From Neorhizobium sp. NCHU2750 (GTDB lineage Bacteria > Pseudomonadota > Alphaproteobacteria > Rhizobiales > Rhizobiaceae), in the NCBI RefSeq assembly GCF_003597675.1, contig NZ_CP030828.1, forward strand, positions 1 to 64,000: a DNA stretch of 64,000 nucleotides, written 5' to 3'. Each line of letters starts with the position of its first letter. The stretch's first letter is position 1. The position numbers were made by a program, and so were the translations under genes. The notes under the pieces are model-generated. The model was not told the DNA's origin. It saw nothing but the letters and a program-made list of their open reading frames with translations, and did no database searches. This document shows, one piece after another, positions 8,480-17,203 of this stretch.

Positions 8480-9232
8480 TCAGAGGCCCCACTTCTTCAC
8501 GATGGCGTCGATACGACCGTCAGCCTTCACCTTGGCAATCGCTGCGTTGAGCTTTGCCAGCCGCTCTGGGTTACCCTTGGCGATCGCGATCCCGATGTCG
8601 CCGGTCATGGTGGGCTTGTAGCTGGTCACGAGGCGTGTGTTCGGGAAATTGTTCTGGGCGATCTGATAGGCGACGATCGGATAATCCGCGAACGCAGCCT
8701 TGATGCGGCCGGCATTGACGTCGCGCATCATGTCCTGGATCGTCTCATAACCCTTCACTTCGGCAAACAGGCCGCTGTCCTGCAGCTTCTTGATGTAGAT
8801 TGTGCCGATCTGCGCACCGATAACCTGGCCCTTTAACTCGTCATAGGAGACATATTGTGTGGTGTCCGACTTCGACACGAACAGGCCTTCGCCATAGCCG
8901 TAGATCGTGTTGGTGAAGTCAACCACCTCAGCGCGGGCAGGGGTGGCAAACATGGCTGCTGATATGGCGTCGATCTTGCCGGAGGTCAGCGAGGGAATGA
9001 GCGCCGACCATGCCAGCGGTTCGGTCTCGACATCGAAGCCGGCCTCCTTGGCGATTTCGGCCATGATGTCGACCATGACACCGGTCACCTTGTTGGTCTT
9101 GGTGTCGAGAAATGTAAAGGGAACGCCCGTCGGTGTGGAGCCGACCTTCAGCGTTTCCGCATGCGCCATACCGGAGATAGCTATGCCGGCGGCTATGGTG
9201 ATCCCAGCCAGAATTGTCTTGAAAGTTGTCAT
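8480..9232 (-). CDS. Amino-acid ABC transporter periplasmic substrate-binding protein
   Basis: Periplasmic receptor of the importer, 250 residues, SBP_bac_3 family. The Sec signal peptide ends at about residue 25 (GMAHA). The mature part starts ETLKVGSTPTGVPFTFLD and shows the family landmarks GVMVDIMAEIAKEAG, IPSLTSGKIDAISAAM and DIGIAIAKGNPERLAKLNAAI. A GGGG ribosome site lies ahead of ATG 9232. It is divergent from the XRE-cupin regulator, with two identical operator-like palindromes in the shared 148 bp. The ligand is unknown. Confidence 0.92.
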   Translation of the reverse strand: MTTFKTILAGITIAAGIAISGMAHAETLKVGSTPTGVPFTFLDTKTNKVTGVMVDIMAEIAKEAGFDVETEPLAWSALIPSLTSGKIDAISAAMFATPARAEVVDFTNTIYGYGEGLFVSKSDTTQYVSYDELKGQVIGAQIGTIYIKKLQDSGLFAEVKGYETIQDMMRDVNAGRIKAAFADYPIVAYQIAQNNFPNTRLVTSYKPTMTGDIGIAIAKGNPERLAKLNAAIAKVKADGRIDAIVKKWGL

Positions 9233-9290
9233 CTGTCACCCCTTTTATTATGCCTGCCCCTTGGGCCGGTGCTTTACCGTTTTTCAACGA

Positions 9291-9312
9291 TTTTTTCATC
9301 GTTGTGAAAAAA
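9291..9312. promoter_or_regulatory. Operator-like palindrome O1 (TTTTCA-N6-TGAAAA)
   Basis: TTTTTTCA (9291-9298) and TGAAAAAA (9305-9312) are perfect 8 bp arms around TCGTTG. The core TTTTCA-N6-TGAAAA is identical to that of O2, whose centre lies 51 bp away, close to five helical turns. It lies 59 bp upstream of the binding-protein start codon. Confidence 0.65.
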
Positions 9313-9319
9313 GCTAGCA

Positions 9320-9348
9320 TTGACTAAATTTGATGACAAGCAATTTTC
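9320..9348 (+). promoter_or_regulatory. Putative promoter of the XRE-cupin regulator
   Basis: -35 TTGACT at 9320-9325, a 17 bp spacer and a weak -10 ATTTTC at 9343-9348 that runs into operator O2. This arrangement would allow autorepression. It is weak evidence apart from the -35. Confidence 0.4.
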
Positions 9349-9361
9349 ACTTCCGTGAAAA
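9344..9361. promoter_or_regulatory. Operator-like palindrome O2 (TTTTCA-N6-TGAAAA)
   Basis: TTTTCAC (9344-9350) and GTGAAAA (9355-9361) are perfect 7 bp arms around TTCC. It shares the O1 core exactly and lies just before the ribosome site of the regulator gene. Confidence 0.65.
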
Positions 9362-9380
9362 ATACCGTGGGGAAGACCGA

Positions 9381-10148
9381 GTGCCTGAAAGCAATGGCAG
9401 CCGCGATAAACGGCGAGATAACATGGATTCAGATACGCCGGAGGCCGGAGGCTCGATGCATATCGAGGCTGACAGGACGATGGGAGAACGTATCCGCGCC
9501 CTTCGCCGGGAGAGATCTTTGTCACTGATGGATATTGCCCAGCGCACGGGTTATTCCGTCGGATATTTGAGCCAGATCGAACGGGGTCTTTCATCGCCGT
9601 CGCTACGCACGATGGTTGCATTGGGGGAAGCGTTTGGGATTGGTCTTTCGGGCCTGTTTTCGCGCGGTGCGTCGGCCAGCGAAGGCGACAGTGATGGAGT
9701 TGTCGTGCGCGCAAGTGAGCGCGGTCGCATGGACCTATGGCGGACCGGCATCGACAAGGCTATTCTGACACCTCATGACGAGGCCTTCGGCCTCGATCTC
9801 TACCTGATGAAAATTGCGCCAGGCGGCTTTTCCGACGAAGACTTCTTTGCGCATTCCGGCGAGGAGGCGGGAGTGGTGATCGAAGGGACGATGGAGTTGA
9901 ACGTTGCCGGCAGTTCCTGGATGCTCCAAACAGGTGATAGCTTCCGGTTCGCCAGCAATCGACCGCACCGCTACCGAAATCCGTCCAGCACATTACCCAC
10001 CCAGGTATTGTGGGCCACGCACACACCTATGGATCCGGCCAAGGGGACTCGCATGCCGCGCAAGCCGGTTCCCCTAAGGCAAAATCCGGACGGCACTTTT
10101 TCGGGCGGGCCAGCGGAAGTCGATCCTGGCGCTCTTAGCGACGAATGA
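9381..10148 (+). CDS. XRE-family regulator with C-terminal cupin (PuuR-like)
   Basis: DNA-binding regulator of about 255 residues. An XRE helix-turn-helix (MGERIRALRRERSLSLMDIA, then RTGYSVGYLSQIERGLSSPS) is followed by a cupin sensor domain with HSGEEAGVVIEGTMELNVAG and LQTGDSFRFASNRPHRYRNP. This is the PuuR architecture, which usually controls uptake and oxidation of an amine or amino acid. I chose GTG 9381, preceded by GGGGAAG; ATG 9423 is an alternative, while the open frame back to 9330 crosses O2 and the putative -10. It is divergent from the ABC operon and probably represses both directions through O1 and O2. Confidence 0.88.
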   Translation: MPESNGSRDKRRDNMDSDTPEAGGSMHIEADRTMGERIRALRRERSLSLMDIAQRTGYSVGYLSQIERGLSSPSLRTMVALGEAFGIGLSGLFSRGASASEGDSDGVVVRASERGRMDLWRTGIDKAILTPHDEAFGLDLYLMKIAPGGFSDEDFFAHSGEEAGVVIEGTMELNVAGSSWMLQTGDSFRFASNRPHRYRNPSSTLPTQVLWATHTPMDPAKGTRMPRKPVPLRQNPDGTFSGGPAEVDPGALSDE

Positions 10149-10288
10149 CGAGATGCCGCTGCGCCGTAGCGTATTCTTCGTTACACTTGGAAATAGAATG
10201 TACTCATCTACACATGCAGATCGCGTAATCTGTCTTATGGAACTGATTTGGTGGCGCAGATATCTGCTCACTCACATTTCCAGATGCC

Positions 10289-13200
10289 TTATGCCGCGGC
10301 GTTTGCTTGACGCTTCTGTGTCAGGCTCGGGATTTCCGCCAGCAATTCGTCGATCTGCTGTGCCTTGAGCGGCTTGGCCATGAGGAAGCCCTGGACCTCG
10401 TTGCACTGATCGGCCGCGAGAAGTGCGAGTTGCTCCTTGGTTTCGACACCCTCTGCGGTGACTGAAAGGCCCAGCGCTTTTCCAAGGCCAAGGATCGCCT
10501 GAACGATCGGTCTGGCACTTTCGCGCGTATCGAGGTCGCTTATGAAGCTTCGGTCGATCTTGATCACGTCGAATGGGAAGTTTCGCAAATAGCTCAGCGA
10601 GGAATAGCCGGTCCCGAAGTCGTCCATCGCCAGTTTGACGCCGAGGCTCTTCAATTCGTCCAGAACCTTGATGGCTCTGTCGGCGTCTTCAAGCAGCACA
10701 CCTTCGGTAATCTCCAGTTCCAGCAATTCGGATTGCAGCCCGGATTGATCAAGCGCGTCCTTGACCGTCTTTACCAGATTGCCGTCCCGGAACTGGACCG
10801 GTGATACGTTGACGGAGACCCCCACGCCATCCCAGGAGGATGCGGTCTGGCAGGCGGACTTGAGGATCCAGTCGCCGAGCGGCACGATCAGGCCGTTCTG
10901 CTCGGCCAAAGGAATGAAGTCCGCCGGGCTGATGCGACCACGCTCCGGATGAGCCCAGCGCACGAGGGCTTCGACGCTGCGGATACGGCGCGCATGCGTG
11001 TCGAAGCGCGGCTGATATTCGAGATAGAAATGCCCGGCCGAAAGGCTGTGCCGCATGTCTTCGGCAAGCTTGCGCTGGGCGAGGATCTTCTCGTTCATCT
11101 CGGTCGCATAGAAGCTGTACTGGCCGCGGCCGTTCTGCTTGGAGCGATAGAGTGCGGCGTCTGCCGCGCGCAGCAGTTCGTCCGGCGTCGTGCCATCGGT
11201 CGGCGCCATGGCAATGCCGACCGACATGCCGACATGAATGTCGCCGCCGTCATGACGGATCGGCACGGCGACCACTTCATAGAGATGCTTACAGAAGCGT
11301 TCTATGCTTTCGACGGGCATGCCGGGAGCGGCGATGACGAATTCGTCTCCACCGACGCGGGCAACCATCTGATCCTCACGCAAGGCGCGCCGCATCCGGT
11401 CGGCGACCTCGCCCAGTACGCGGTCTCCGACATGGTGGCCAAACGTGTCGTTGATCGGCTTGAACCGGTCGAGATCGATGTAGAAGACGGCCATGTTGGC
11501 GCTTGCGCTGCCGAGGCCGTTATCCATGAAGGCCGAGAGTTTCACGCGGTTGGGCAAGGATGTTGCTGAATCATGCTGTGCCTGCCGCTTGGCATCGTCG
11601 AATGCTTCTGCCAGCGCCACATTCGAACTGACGTCGGTTGCATACTTGATGACCCTCGTCGGTCGGCCGTTGAAGTCGAGGATCGGATTGTAGGACGCCT
11701 GAATCCAGATTTCCCGCCCGTCTTTGCCGAGCCGCTTGTACATGCCGGAGTGGTATTCGCCCGATCTCAGGCGTTCCCAGAATTCTGCATAGTCGCTTTC
11801 GGAAGATGTATTCCGTTCGACCAGCAACGAGTGATGCTGTCCCCTCACCTCCTCGATTGAGTATCCGAACATCTCAAGGAAATTGGGGTTGGCGTCGATG
11901 ATCGTACCGTCGAGCCCAAAGACGATCACACCCTGCGATTTGTTGATCGCTGCTATCTGACTTCCGTAGTCAGCCTGGCGGAGCTTCTGTTCGGTGACGT
12001 CTGTCGCGTATTTGACGATCTTGAAGGGGCGACCGTCCATGTCGAGTATCGGGTTATAAGTCGCCTGCAGCCAGAGCTCGCGGCCATCTTTGCCGATGCG
12101 CTTATATTCTCCGGCACGGTGACGGCCGGTGGCCAGATCGGCCCAGAAATCGCTATATTCTTCGCTGCGAGCATGATCGGCAGTGACGAACATGCGGTGA
12201 TGCTGGCCCCGTACCTCTCCGAAGCGGTAGCCGGTCGCATTCAGGAAATTTTCGTTGGCGTCGATGATCGTTCCGTCGAGCTCGAAGGAGATCACGCATT
12301 GGGCATTGTGAATTGCAGCGATCTGCCCCTGATATTCGGACTGTAGCCGGCGCTCATTGGTAACGACGGAGGCGAACTTGATGACCTTTATTGGCTTGCC
12401 CGAGGCATCGAATATCGGATTGTAGCTGGATTGCAGCCAGATTTCACGATTTCCTTTGCCGAGCCGCTTGTAGAGGCCCGACCGGTGCTTTCCGCGCCGC
12501 AGATCTTCCCAGAAAATATTGTACTGCGCACCATGGGCATGGGCACCATCAACGAAGATCTTGTGATGGCGGCCGACGATCTCTTCCAGCGTATAGCCCG
12601 TGGCATCGAGAAACTTGTCGTTGGCGTCAAGTATGGTGCCATACATGTCGAAGGTGATGACGCTGTTGGACTTGTTAATGGCATTAACCTGCCATTCGTA
12701 ATCCGCCTGACGCAGCTTTTCGGCGGTGATATCAGAGGCGTATTTCACGACCTTGACCGGCCGGCCTGCGAGATCGAAAATCGGGCTGTAGACGGCCTGC
12801 AGCCAGACGTCGTGGCCGTTCTTATGGATGCGGCGATAGTCACCGGAGCGATGTTCGCCGCCCGCCAGGGCCTTCCAGAACTCACGATATGCTTCGCTGT
12901 CTCGGGTATCGCTATCAACGAACATGGCGTGATGGCGCCCGACAATCTCGCCCAGATCGTAGCCCATCGTATCGAGAAACAGCCTGTTGGCTTCCAGCAC
13001 CTTGCCATCCAGCGAGAAATGAATGACGGCTTGGCTTTTGATGATCGCGGCGATTTGGCCGCGCTCGTCAGAAAGCCTGGCTTGGTCCTCGGTCACATCG
13101 TGGATGACCTGGACAATCTCGGTGATTGAACCTTCTTCATCTGCCAGAGGCACATAACGCGAATGAAGCCAGAGTTCCTTTCCGGATTTGGCGATCCATA

Positions 13201-13462
13201 GGCTTGTCTGTTCCTTCGTCTCTCCCTGCCTAAGGGCATCCCAAAGCTCGATGCGCTGGTTGCGGCCATAGGAGCTCGAAATGAACATGGACGTATCGAC
13301 GCCGATCAGGTCATCGAGATCGTAGCCCACCAGCCGGACGAATTGATGATTGGCTGATATGATCTTTCCATCACGCCCATATCTGACGGTGCCAAACAAC
13401 TGGTTGAGGGCGCGCAGTTCTGCGGTCGAGGCGAAGGTGTCGGCGGATGATGGGAGGTTCAC
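10289..13462 (-). CDS. Five-PAS GGDEF-EAL protein (cyclic-di-GMP turnover)
   Basis: Cytoplasmic sensor enzyme of 1057 residues with no obvious transmembrane segment. Five PAS domains of about 122 residues repeat from about 15 to 616, each with a D-G-x-[IV] strand, an AN-x-x-F-L-x-x-x-GY-type core and a W-[LI]-[QH]-x-x-Y-x-P end. Copies 3-5 are the most alike, suggesting recent tandem duplication. A GGDEF domain follows with intact RVGGDEF near residue 700 and YIDLDRFKPINDTFGHHVGD. The EAL domain has intact EALVRW, LELEITEG and DDFGTGYSSLSYL. Both activities may therefore be functional. GTG appears to be the only usable start, and its ribosome site is poor. Confidence 0.93.
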   Translation of the reverse strand: MNLPSSADTFASTAELRALNQLFGTVRYGRDGKIISANHQFVRLVGYDLDDLIGVDTSMFISSSYGRNQRIELWDALRQGETKEQTSLWIAKSGKELWLHSRYVPLADEEGSITEIVQVIHDVTEDQARLSDERGQIAAIIKSQAVIHFSLDGKVLEANRLFLDTMGYDLGEIVGRHHAMFVDSDTRDSEAYREFWKALAGGEHRSGDYRRIHKNGHDVWLQAVYSPIFDLAGRPVKVVKYASDITAEKLRQADYEWQVNAINKSNSVITFDMYGTILDANDKFLDATGYTLEEIVGRHHKIFVDGAHAHGAQYNIFWEDLRRGKHRSGLYKRLGKGNREIWLQSSYNPIFDASGKPIKVIKFASVVTNERRLQSEYQGQIAAIHNAQCVISFELDGTIIDANENFLNATGYRFGEVRGQHHRMFVTADHARSEEYSDFWADLATGRHRAGEYKRIGKDGRELWLQATYNPILDMDGRPFKIVKYATDVTEQKLRQADYGSQIAAINKSQGVIVFGLDGTIIDANPNFLEMFGYSIEEVRGQHHSLLVERNTSSESDYAEFWERLRSGEYHSGMYKRLGKDGREIWIQASYNPILDFNGRPTRVIKYATDVSSNVALAEAFDDAKRQAQHDSATSLPNRVKLSAFMDNGLGSASANMAVFYIDLDRFKPINDTFGHHVGDRVLGEVADRMRRALREDQMVARVGGDEFVIAAPGMPVESIERFCKHLYEVVAVPIRHDGGDIHVGMSVGIAMAPTDGTTPDELLRAADAALYRSKQNGRGQYSFYATEMNEKILAQRKLAEDMRHSLSAGHFYLEYQPRFDTHARRIRSVEALVRWAHPERGRISPADFIPLAEQNGLIVPLGDWILKSACQTASSWDGVGVSVNVSPVQFRDGNLVKTVKDALDQSGLQSELLELEITEGVLLEDADRAIKVLDELKSLGVKLAMDDFGTGYSSLSYLRNFPFDVIKIDRSFISDLDTRESARPIVQAILGLGKALGLSVTAEGVETKEQLALLAADQCNEVQGFLMAKPLKAQQIDELLAEIPSLTQKRQANAAA

Positions 13463-13571
13463 GGCGGCCTGAGCTTTGAGAGACGAATATCACATGATCG
13501 TCATAAGCCGCTAATTAAATGTAAAGTTCTGAACACATTAGGAAAATGCAACTATCGATCGCAATTTGGGT

Positions 13572-14465
13572 TCAACCGAATGATTGCGACGACATGCCGT
13601 AAACGATCGGCTGACCTCCGTCGCTCTCACCATAGCTGGCCTTGTCGGAGGTCACCATGGTCTTCACCGTGTCATAGACAGACATGCCGGATTGCTGCAC
13701 GAAATTGGCGAAATCGCCGGTATCGAAGCGGAGGTCTATGCGCAGAAAATTGCCCACATGGGCGGCGACCTGTGGATGAGTGACGGCGATTGCGTCGGCA
13801 TCGCAGGACGCAACGATGGGACCGACTACGTGGCCGCGGCCGAACCGGCGCCGCATGGAGTATGCTAGCAGGCGGTCACCGTCATAAAGGCCGTAACCGA
13901 TTGAGCTGTCGAAAAGGCGATGTATGTGGACGCCCCGTTCCGCGCCGAAGGCGGGCGCGTCAAGTGTGACAACCGCATCGAGATCACTTCGATCCAGTCG
14001 CCTGACTGTCAATCCATCGGCCAGTGTCGGACCGGCCGGCGGGTTGATCGCTTCTCCCTGGCACTGAAATACGGTGCGCTGGGGACGAAAGCCGAATGAC
14101 GCATAAAGCCGCCTCGCCTCCCGTGTTGAATTGAGGCGGATATCGCGGCCGGGACACTCGGCAAGCATGCGCTCCATCAGCCACCGGGCTGTTCCGTTCG
14201 CTTGTAGCCTGGGCGAAGTAATCAGCATGCCGAAGGTTGCGAAGGTATCGCCGTGTGGAAACCACATGGTGGAGGCGGATACGCGACCAATTTCGTCCAG
14301 CGCGGCAAAACCATGGCCGACGTCGCGGGCATGCTGCCAGTCTGCCGCCCGATGCGGCCAGCCGACTGAAATCGAGAGCGCCTGCAATTTGGGAAGCTCG
14401 ATTTCGGTAATATCCACATAGCGCATTTCGAATGCATCGACATACAATGTCTTCGGTATATTCAT
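13572..14465 (-). CDS. GNAT N-acetyltransferase, tandem-domain type, copy 1
   Basis: Probable acetyl-CoA-dependent N-acetyltransferase of 297 residues. An N-terminal GNAT-like half (SISVGWPHRAADWQHA, then LQANGTARWLMERMLAECP and ARRLYASFGFRPQRT) is joined to a second domain (LTVRRLDRSDLDAVVTLDAPAFGAER, split in two segments). The acetyl-CoA loop LQANGTARWLMERM departs from the canonical Q/R-x-x-G-x-G/A. It is homologous along its length to the protein at 23586-24425 (shared GWPHR-x-x-DWQ and x-x-AFGA motifs). It is divergent from the ArgE-like operon. An alternative start is ATG 14426. The substrate is unknown. Confidence 0.72.
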   Translation of the reverse strand: MNIPKTLYVDAFEMRYVDITEIELPKLQALSISVGWPHRAADWQHARDVGHGFAALDEIGRVSASTMWFPHGDTFATFGMLITSPRLQANGTARWLMERMLAECPGRDIRLNSTREARRLYASFGFRPQRTVFQCQGEAINPPAGPTLADGLTVRRLDRSDLDAVVTLDAPAFGAERGVHIHRLFDSSIGYGLYDGDRLLAYSMRRRFGRGHVVGPIVASCDADAIAVTHPQVAAHVGNFLRIDLRFDTGDFANFVQQSGMSVYDTVKTMVTSDKASYGESDGGQPIVYGMSSQSFG

Positions 14466-14567
14466 ATGCGTTCGTCACCCAGCCGCGATAGGACTTTCCC
14501 ACAAGCTCAACGAAAGGCCTGCCTCTCCGAGAGCCTACACTAGACTGCAGTCGGCGAAACATTTCAC

Positions 14568-14587
14568 TGCCGGAAAGAGTTCCGGCA
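14568..14587. promoter_or_regulatory. 20 bp palindrome between GNAT and ArgE-like genes
   Basis: TGCCGGAA (14568-14575) and TTCCGGCA (14580-14587) are perfect arms around AGAG, in the 228 bp shared by two divergent genes. It could be an operator, or a hairpin in either leader. A smaller stem GCCGA/TCGGC lies at about 14604-14616. Confidence 0.5.
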
Positions 14588-14693
14588 CAAGATTACACCG
14601 TATGAGGCCGACTTTCGGCAGCTATTCCGCTCCTTTGCCTCTACTCTTGGCACAGAAAAATTGAGGATTTGCCGTCGGCACGGCACGGGGCAG

Positions 14694-15845
14694 ATGGGCT
14701 TGGCAGCGGCTATGGGTGAGACCTACGGCATTCTTGAGAAACTGGTGAGTTTCCCCTCTGTCGTCGGCACAGCCAATGGCGGCATCGTTGGATGGATCGC
14801 AGACTACCTGAAGTCTTTCGGCATCGATGCGCACATTCTTCCCGGACCTGAGGGGGACCGCTCGAACCTCTTCGCAACGATTGGCCCTGTCGATAAGCCG
14901 GGCTATGTCCTTTCGGGACATATGGATGTGGTGCCGGCTGTCGAGCCCGGCTGGTCGAGCAATCCCTTTCGCCTGAGACAGGATGGCGAGCGGCTCTATG
15001 GCCGCGGCACGACCGATATGAAAGGGTTCCTGGCGGCTGTCCTTGCGGCCGTTCCCGAGCTTGTGGCCTCTCCCCTCGCCCGCCCCGTTCATATCGCCTT
15101 CTCCTACGATGAGGAGGCCGGTTGCCGCGGCGTCCCGCACCTGCTTGCGCGGCTGCCTCAGCTCTGTACTGAGCCTCTTGGTGCCATTATCGGCGAACCG
15201 AGCGGCATGCGCGCCATCCTTGCCCACAAGGGGAAGGCAGCGGCGCGGATATCGGCAAAAGGTCGAGCCGGTCATTCCTCCCGACCGGATCTTGGCTTGA
15301 ATGCGATCCACGCGATTGCCGACGTCCTTCAGGCGGCTGTCAATGCCGCAAACGAGCTGACGAAAGGCCCGTTCGAGACCGAATTCGAACCGCCCTACTC
15401 GTCGATTTCGGTCGGTACGATCCATGGGGGGCAGGCAGTCAATGTAATACCGGATCTCTGTATCGTGGAGATCGAGGCCAGGGCGATTTCATCCGCCGAC
15501 CCGCAGGCTCTTCTGGCTCCCGTGCGCAAGGCTGCCGAGATACTCCGTGGGAAGGGTTTCGATATCAACTGGCAGTTGCTCAGCAGCTATCCCGCTCTGC
15601 TGCTCGACGCGGGGTCACCGCTTGCCGCACTTCTTGAGGAGCTCACCGGCAGCGCCCCGCTTGCGGCGGTGAGCTATGGGACCGAGGCCGGCCTCTACCA
15701 GCGGGCTGGAGTTGACGCGATTATCTGTGGACCTGGAGACATAGATCGCGCGCACAAGCCGGACGAATTCATACTGAAAAGTGAACTCGTTGCCTGCCAG
15801 ACCATGATTACGAAGCTCGGCCGGAAGTTCCGCATCGAGACCTGA
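14694..15845 (+). CDS. ArgE-like M20 deacetylase (acetylornithine deacetylase family)
   Basis: Zinc-dependent hydrolase removing an N-acyl group from an amino acid, 383 residues, M20 family. Metal ligands are recognisable: SGHMDVVPA (His/Asp), RGTTDMKGF (bridging Asp), YDEEAGCRG (catalytic Glu-Glu), and a C-terminal GDIDRAHKPDEF (His). The dimerisation segment holds RAGHSSRPDLGLNAI. ATG 14694 follows GGGG at 5 bases; ATG 14712 is possible, and the frame extends to a TTG at 14661. It is first in a six-gene plus-strand run. The acyl substrate may be a pathway intermediate rather than acetylornithine. Confidence 0.85.
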   Translation: MGLAAAMGETYGILEKLVSFPSVVGTANGGIVGWIADYLKSFGIDAHILPGPEGDRSNLFATIGPVDKPGYVLSGHMDVVPAVEPGWSSNPFRLRQDGERLYGRGTTDMKGFLAAVLAAVPELVASPLARPVHIAFSYDEEAGCRGVPHLLARLPQLCTEPLGAIIGEPSGMRAILAHKGKAAARISAKGRAGHSSRPDLGLNAIHAIADVLQAAVNAANELTKGPFETEFEPPYSSISVGTIHGGQAVNVIPDLCIVEIEARAISSADPQALLAPVRKAAEILRGKGFDINWQLLSSYPALLLDAGSPLAALLEELTGSAPLAAVSYGTEAGLYQRAGVDAIICGPGDIDRAHKPDEFILKSELVACQTMITKLGRKFRIET

Positions 15846-15863
15846 CGACAGAGAGCCCACGAT

Positions 15864-16787
15864 ATGACTTTTCTTTTCCATTCCGATGCAATACGCGGCC
15901 AGATTTTCAAGGAAGCTTTCGCGCGGGAACTGCCTGATCTGCCCTATTCCATGGATCCCGCCACCGTGGATCCGGATGCCGTCCGCTATCTGATCACCTG
16001 GACCGTGCCGGAAAACCTGTCGCGCTATCGCAATCTCGAAGTGCTGTTTTCCACCGGGGCCGGTATCGACCAGTTCAGCGGCGCGTCGATACCGGATCAC
16101 GTGAAGATCGTTCGCATGATCGAGGAAGGCATCGTACGGATGATGCAGGAATATGCCGTGCTCGGCGTGCTTGCTCTACACCGCAAGCTGCCAGCCTATC
16201 TGCAGCAGCAGCGGACGGAAACCTGGAAAGTGCTGCCACAGCCCCAGGCAGGAGAATGCCGCATCGGCGTTCTCGGGCTCGGCAACCTGGGACAGGCCGT
16301 ACTCGACCAGCTGAAGCCTTTCGGGTTTCCGCTTGCGGGCTGGAACCGCTCCGAGCGCAACATCGACGGTGTGCGGACGTTCAGCGGGCGGGAGGGTCTC
16401 AAGACGATGCTGGCTGAGACGGATATCCTCATCTGCCTGCTTCCTCTTACGGATGAGACGCGTGGCTTCCTGAATGCTGATCTGTTCGACGCAATGCCGC
16501 GCGGCGCTCGCCTTGTCCATGTCGGACGCGGTCCGCAACTCGATCAGGATGCATTGCTTGCCGCTCTTGAAAACGGTCAGCTGGCGGCGGCGGTGATCGA
16601 CGTCACCGATCCGGAGCCGCTTACCGCCGGACATCCGTTCTGGCATCACGAGAAGATCCTGCTCACGCCGCATATCGCCAGTGTCACGCAGCCGCATACG
16701 GCTGCACTTGCCGTGGTCGAGAACATGAAAAGGCTGCGCGCGGGGCTGGACCCGATCGGTCTCATCGACCGGCAGCGCGGCTACTAA
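15864..16787 (+). CDS. D-isomer-specific 2-hydroxyacid dehydrogenase, GhrA-like
   Basis: NAD(P)H-dependent reductase of glyoxylate, hydroxypyruvate or a related 2-keto acid, 307 residues. The Rossmann motif [12 protein letters not shown] is near residue 136 and the catalytic region [20 protein letters not shown] near 215. The catalytic histidine lies in [12 protein letters not shown], and the WHHEKI segment precedes it. It starts 18 bp after the ArgE-like gene and is followed 22 bp later by the cupin. Length and short N-terminal domain match the GhrA branch rather than GhrB. Confidence 0.85.
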   Translation: MTFLFHSDAIRGQIFKEAFARELPDLPYSMDPATVDPDAVRYLITWTVPENLSRYRNLEVLFSTGAGIDQFSGASIPDHVKIVRMIEEGIVRMMQEYAVLGVLALHRKLPAYLQQQRTETWKVLPQPQAGECRIGVLGLGNLGQAVLDQLKPFGFPLAGWNRSERNIDGVRTFSGREGLKTMLAETDILICLLPLTDETRGFLNADLFDAMPRGARLVHVGRGPQLDQDALLAALENGQLAAAVIDVTDPEPLTAGHPFWHHEKILLTPHIASVTQPHTAALAVVENMKRLRAGLDPIGLIDRQRGY

Positions 16788-16809
16788 GCTTCAACATAAA
16801 AGGTATTCT

Positions 16810-17166
16810 ATGTCGCTTCTCAAGACCATCGATCCCAACCCGTCGTTTACGCCTGAAGAAGGGACTGCGACTGTCGAGAAACTCATCTCCGGCAATCCGC
16901 AATTCAAGACATGGGTGCAGGATGAAGCGCATGGCGAATTGATCAACACCGGAGTGTGGGAAGCGACACCCGGTGCAACGCATTCGATCAGGGGCGAGAC
17001 ATTCGAGTTCTGCCACATCATTTCCGGCGTTGTCGAAATCACGCCGAAGGATGGCGAGGCGGTCACCTATAAGGCAGGTGACAGCTTCATCATGAAGCCG
17101 GGTTTTGTCGGCGTCTGGAAAACGATCGAGACCGTCCGCAAGATTTATATCACCGTCACCCCCTGA
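16810..17166 (+). CDS. Small cupin protein (DUF861/EutQ-like), copy 2
   Basis: 118-residue cupin, strongly similar along its length to the one at 5095-5448 (shared MSLL start, TGVWE-x-TPG, GE-x-FEFC-x-I-SG and MKPGFVG-x-WKTIETVRKI). Cupin motifs are GETFEFCHIISGVVEITPK and AGDSFIMKPGFVGVWKTIE. Having one copy beside each oxidative gene set suggests a repeated function on a shared intermediate. The biochemical role is unknown. Confidence 0.8.
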   Translation: MSLLKTIDPNPSFTPEEGTATVEKLISGNPQFKTWVQDEAHGELINTGVWEATPGATHSIRGETFEFCHIISGVVEITPKDGEAVTYKAGDSFIMKPGFVGVWKTIETVRKIYITVTP

Positions 17167-17203
17167 GACTGATGATGGCCATTCGGTGGCTGGAGGCATA
17201 GTG

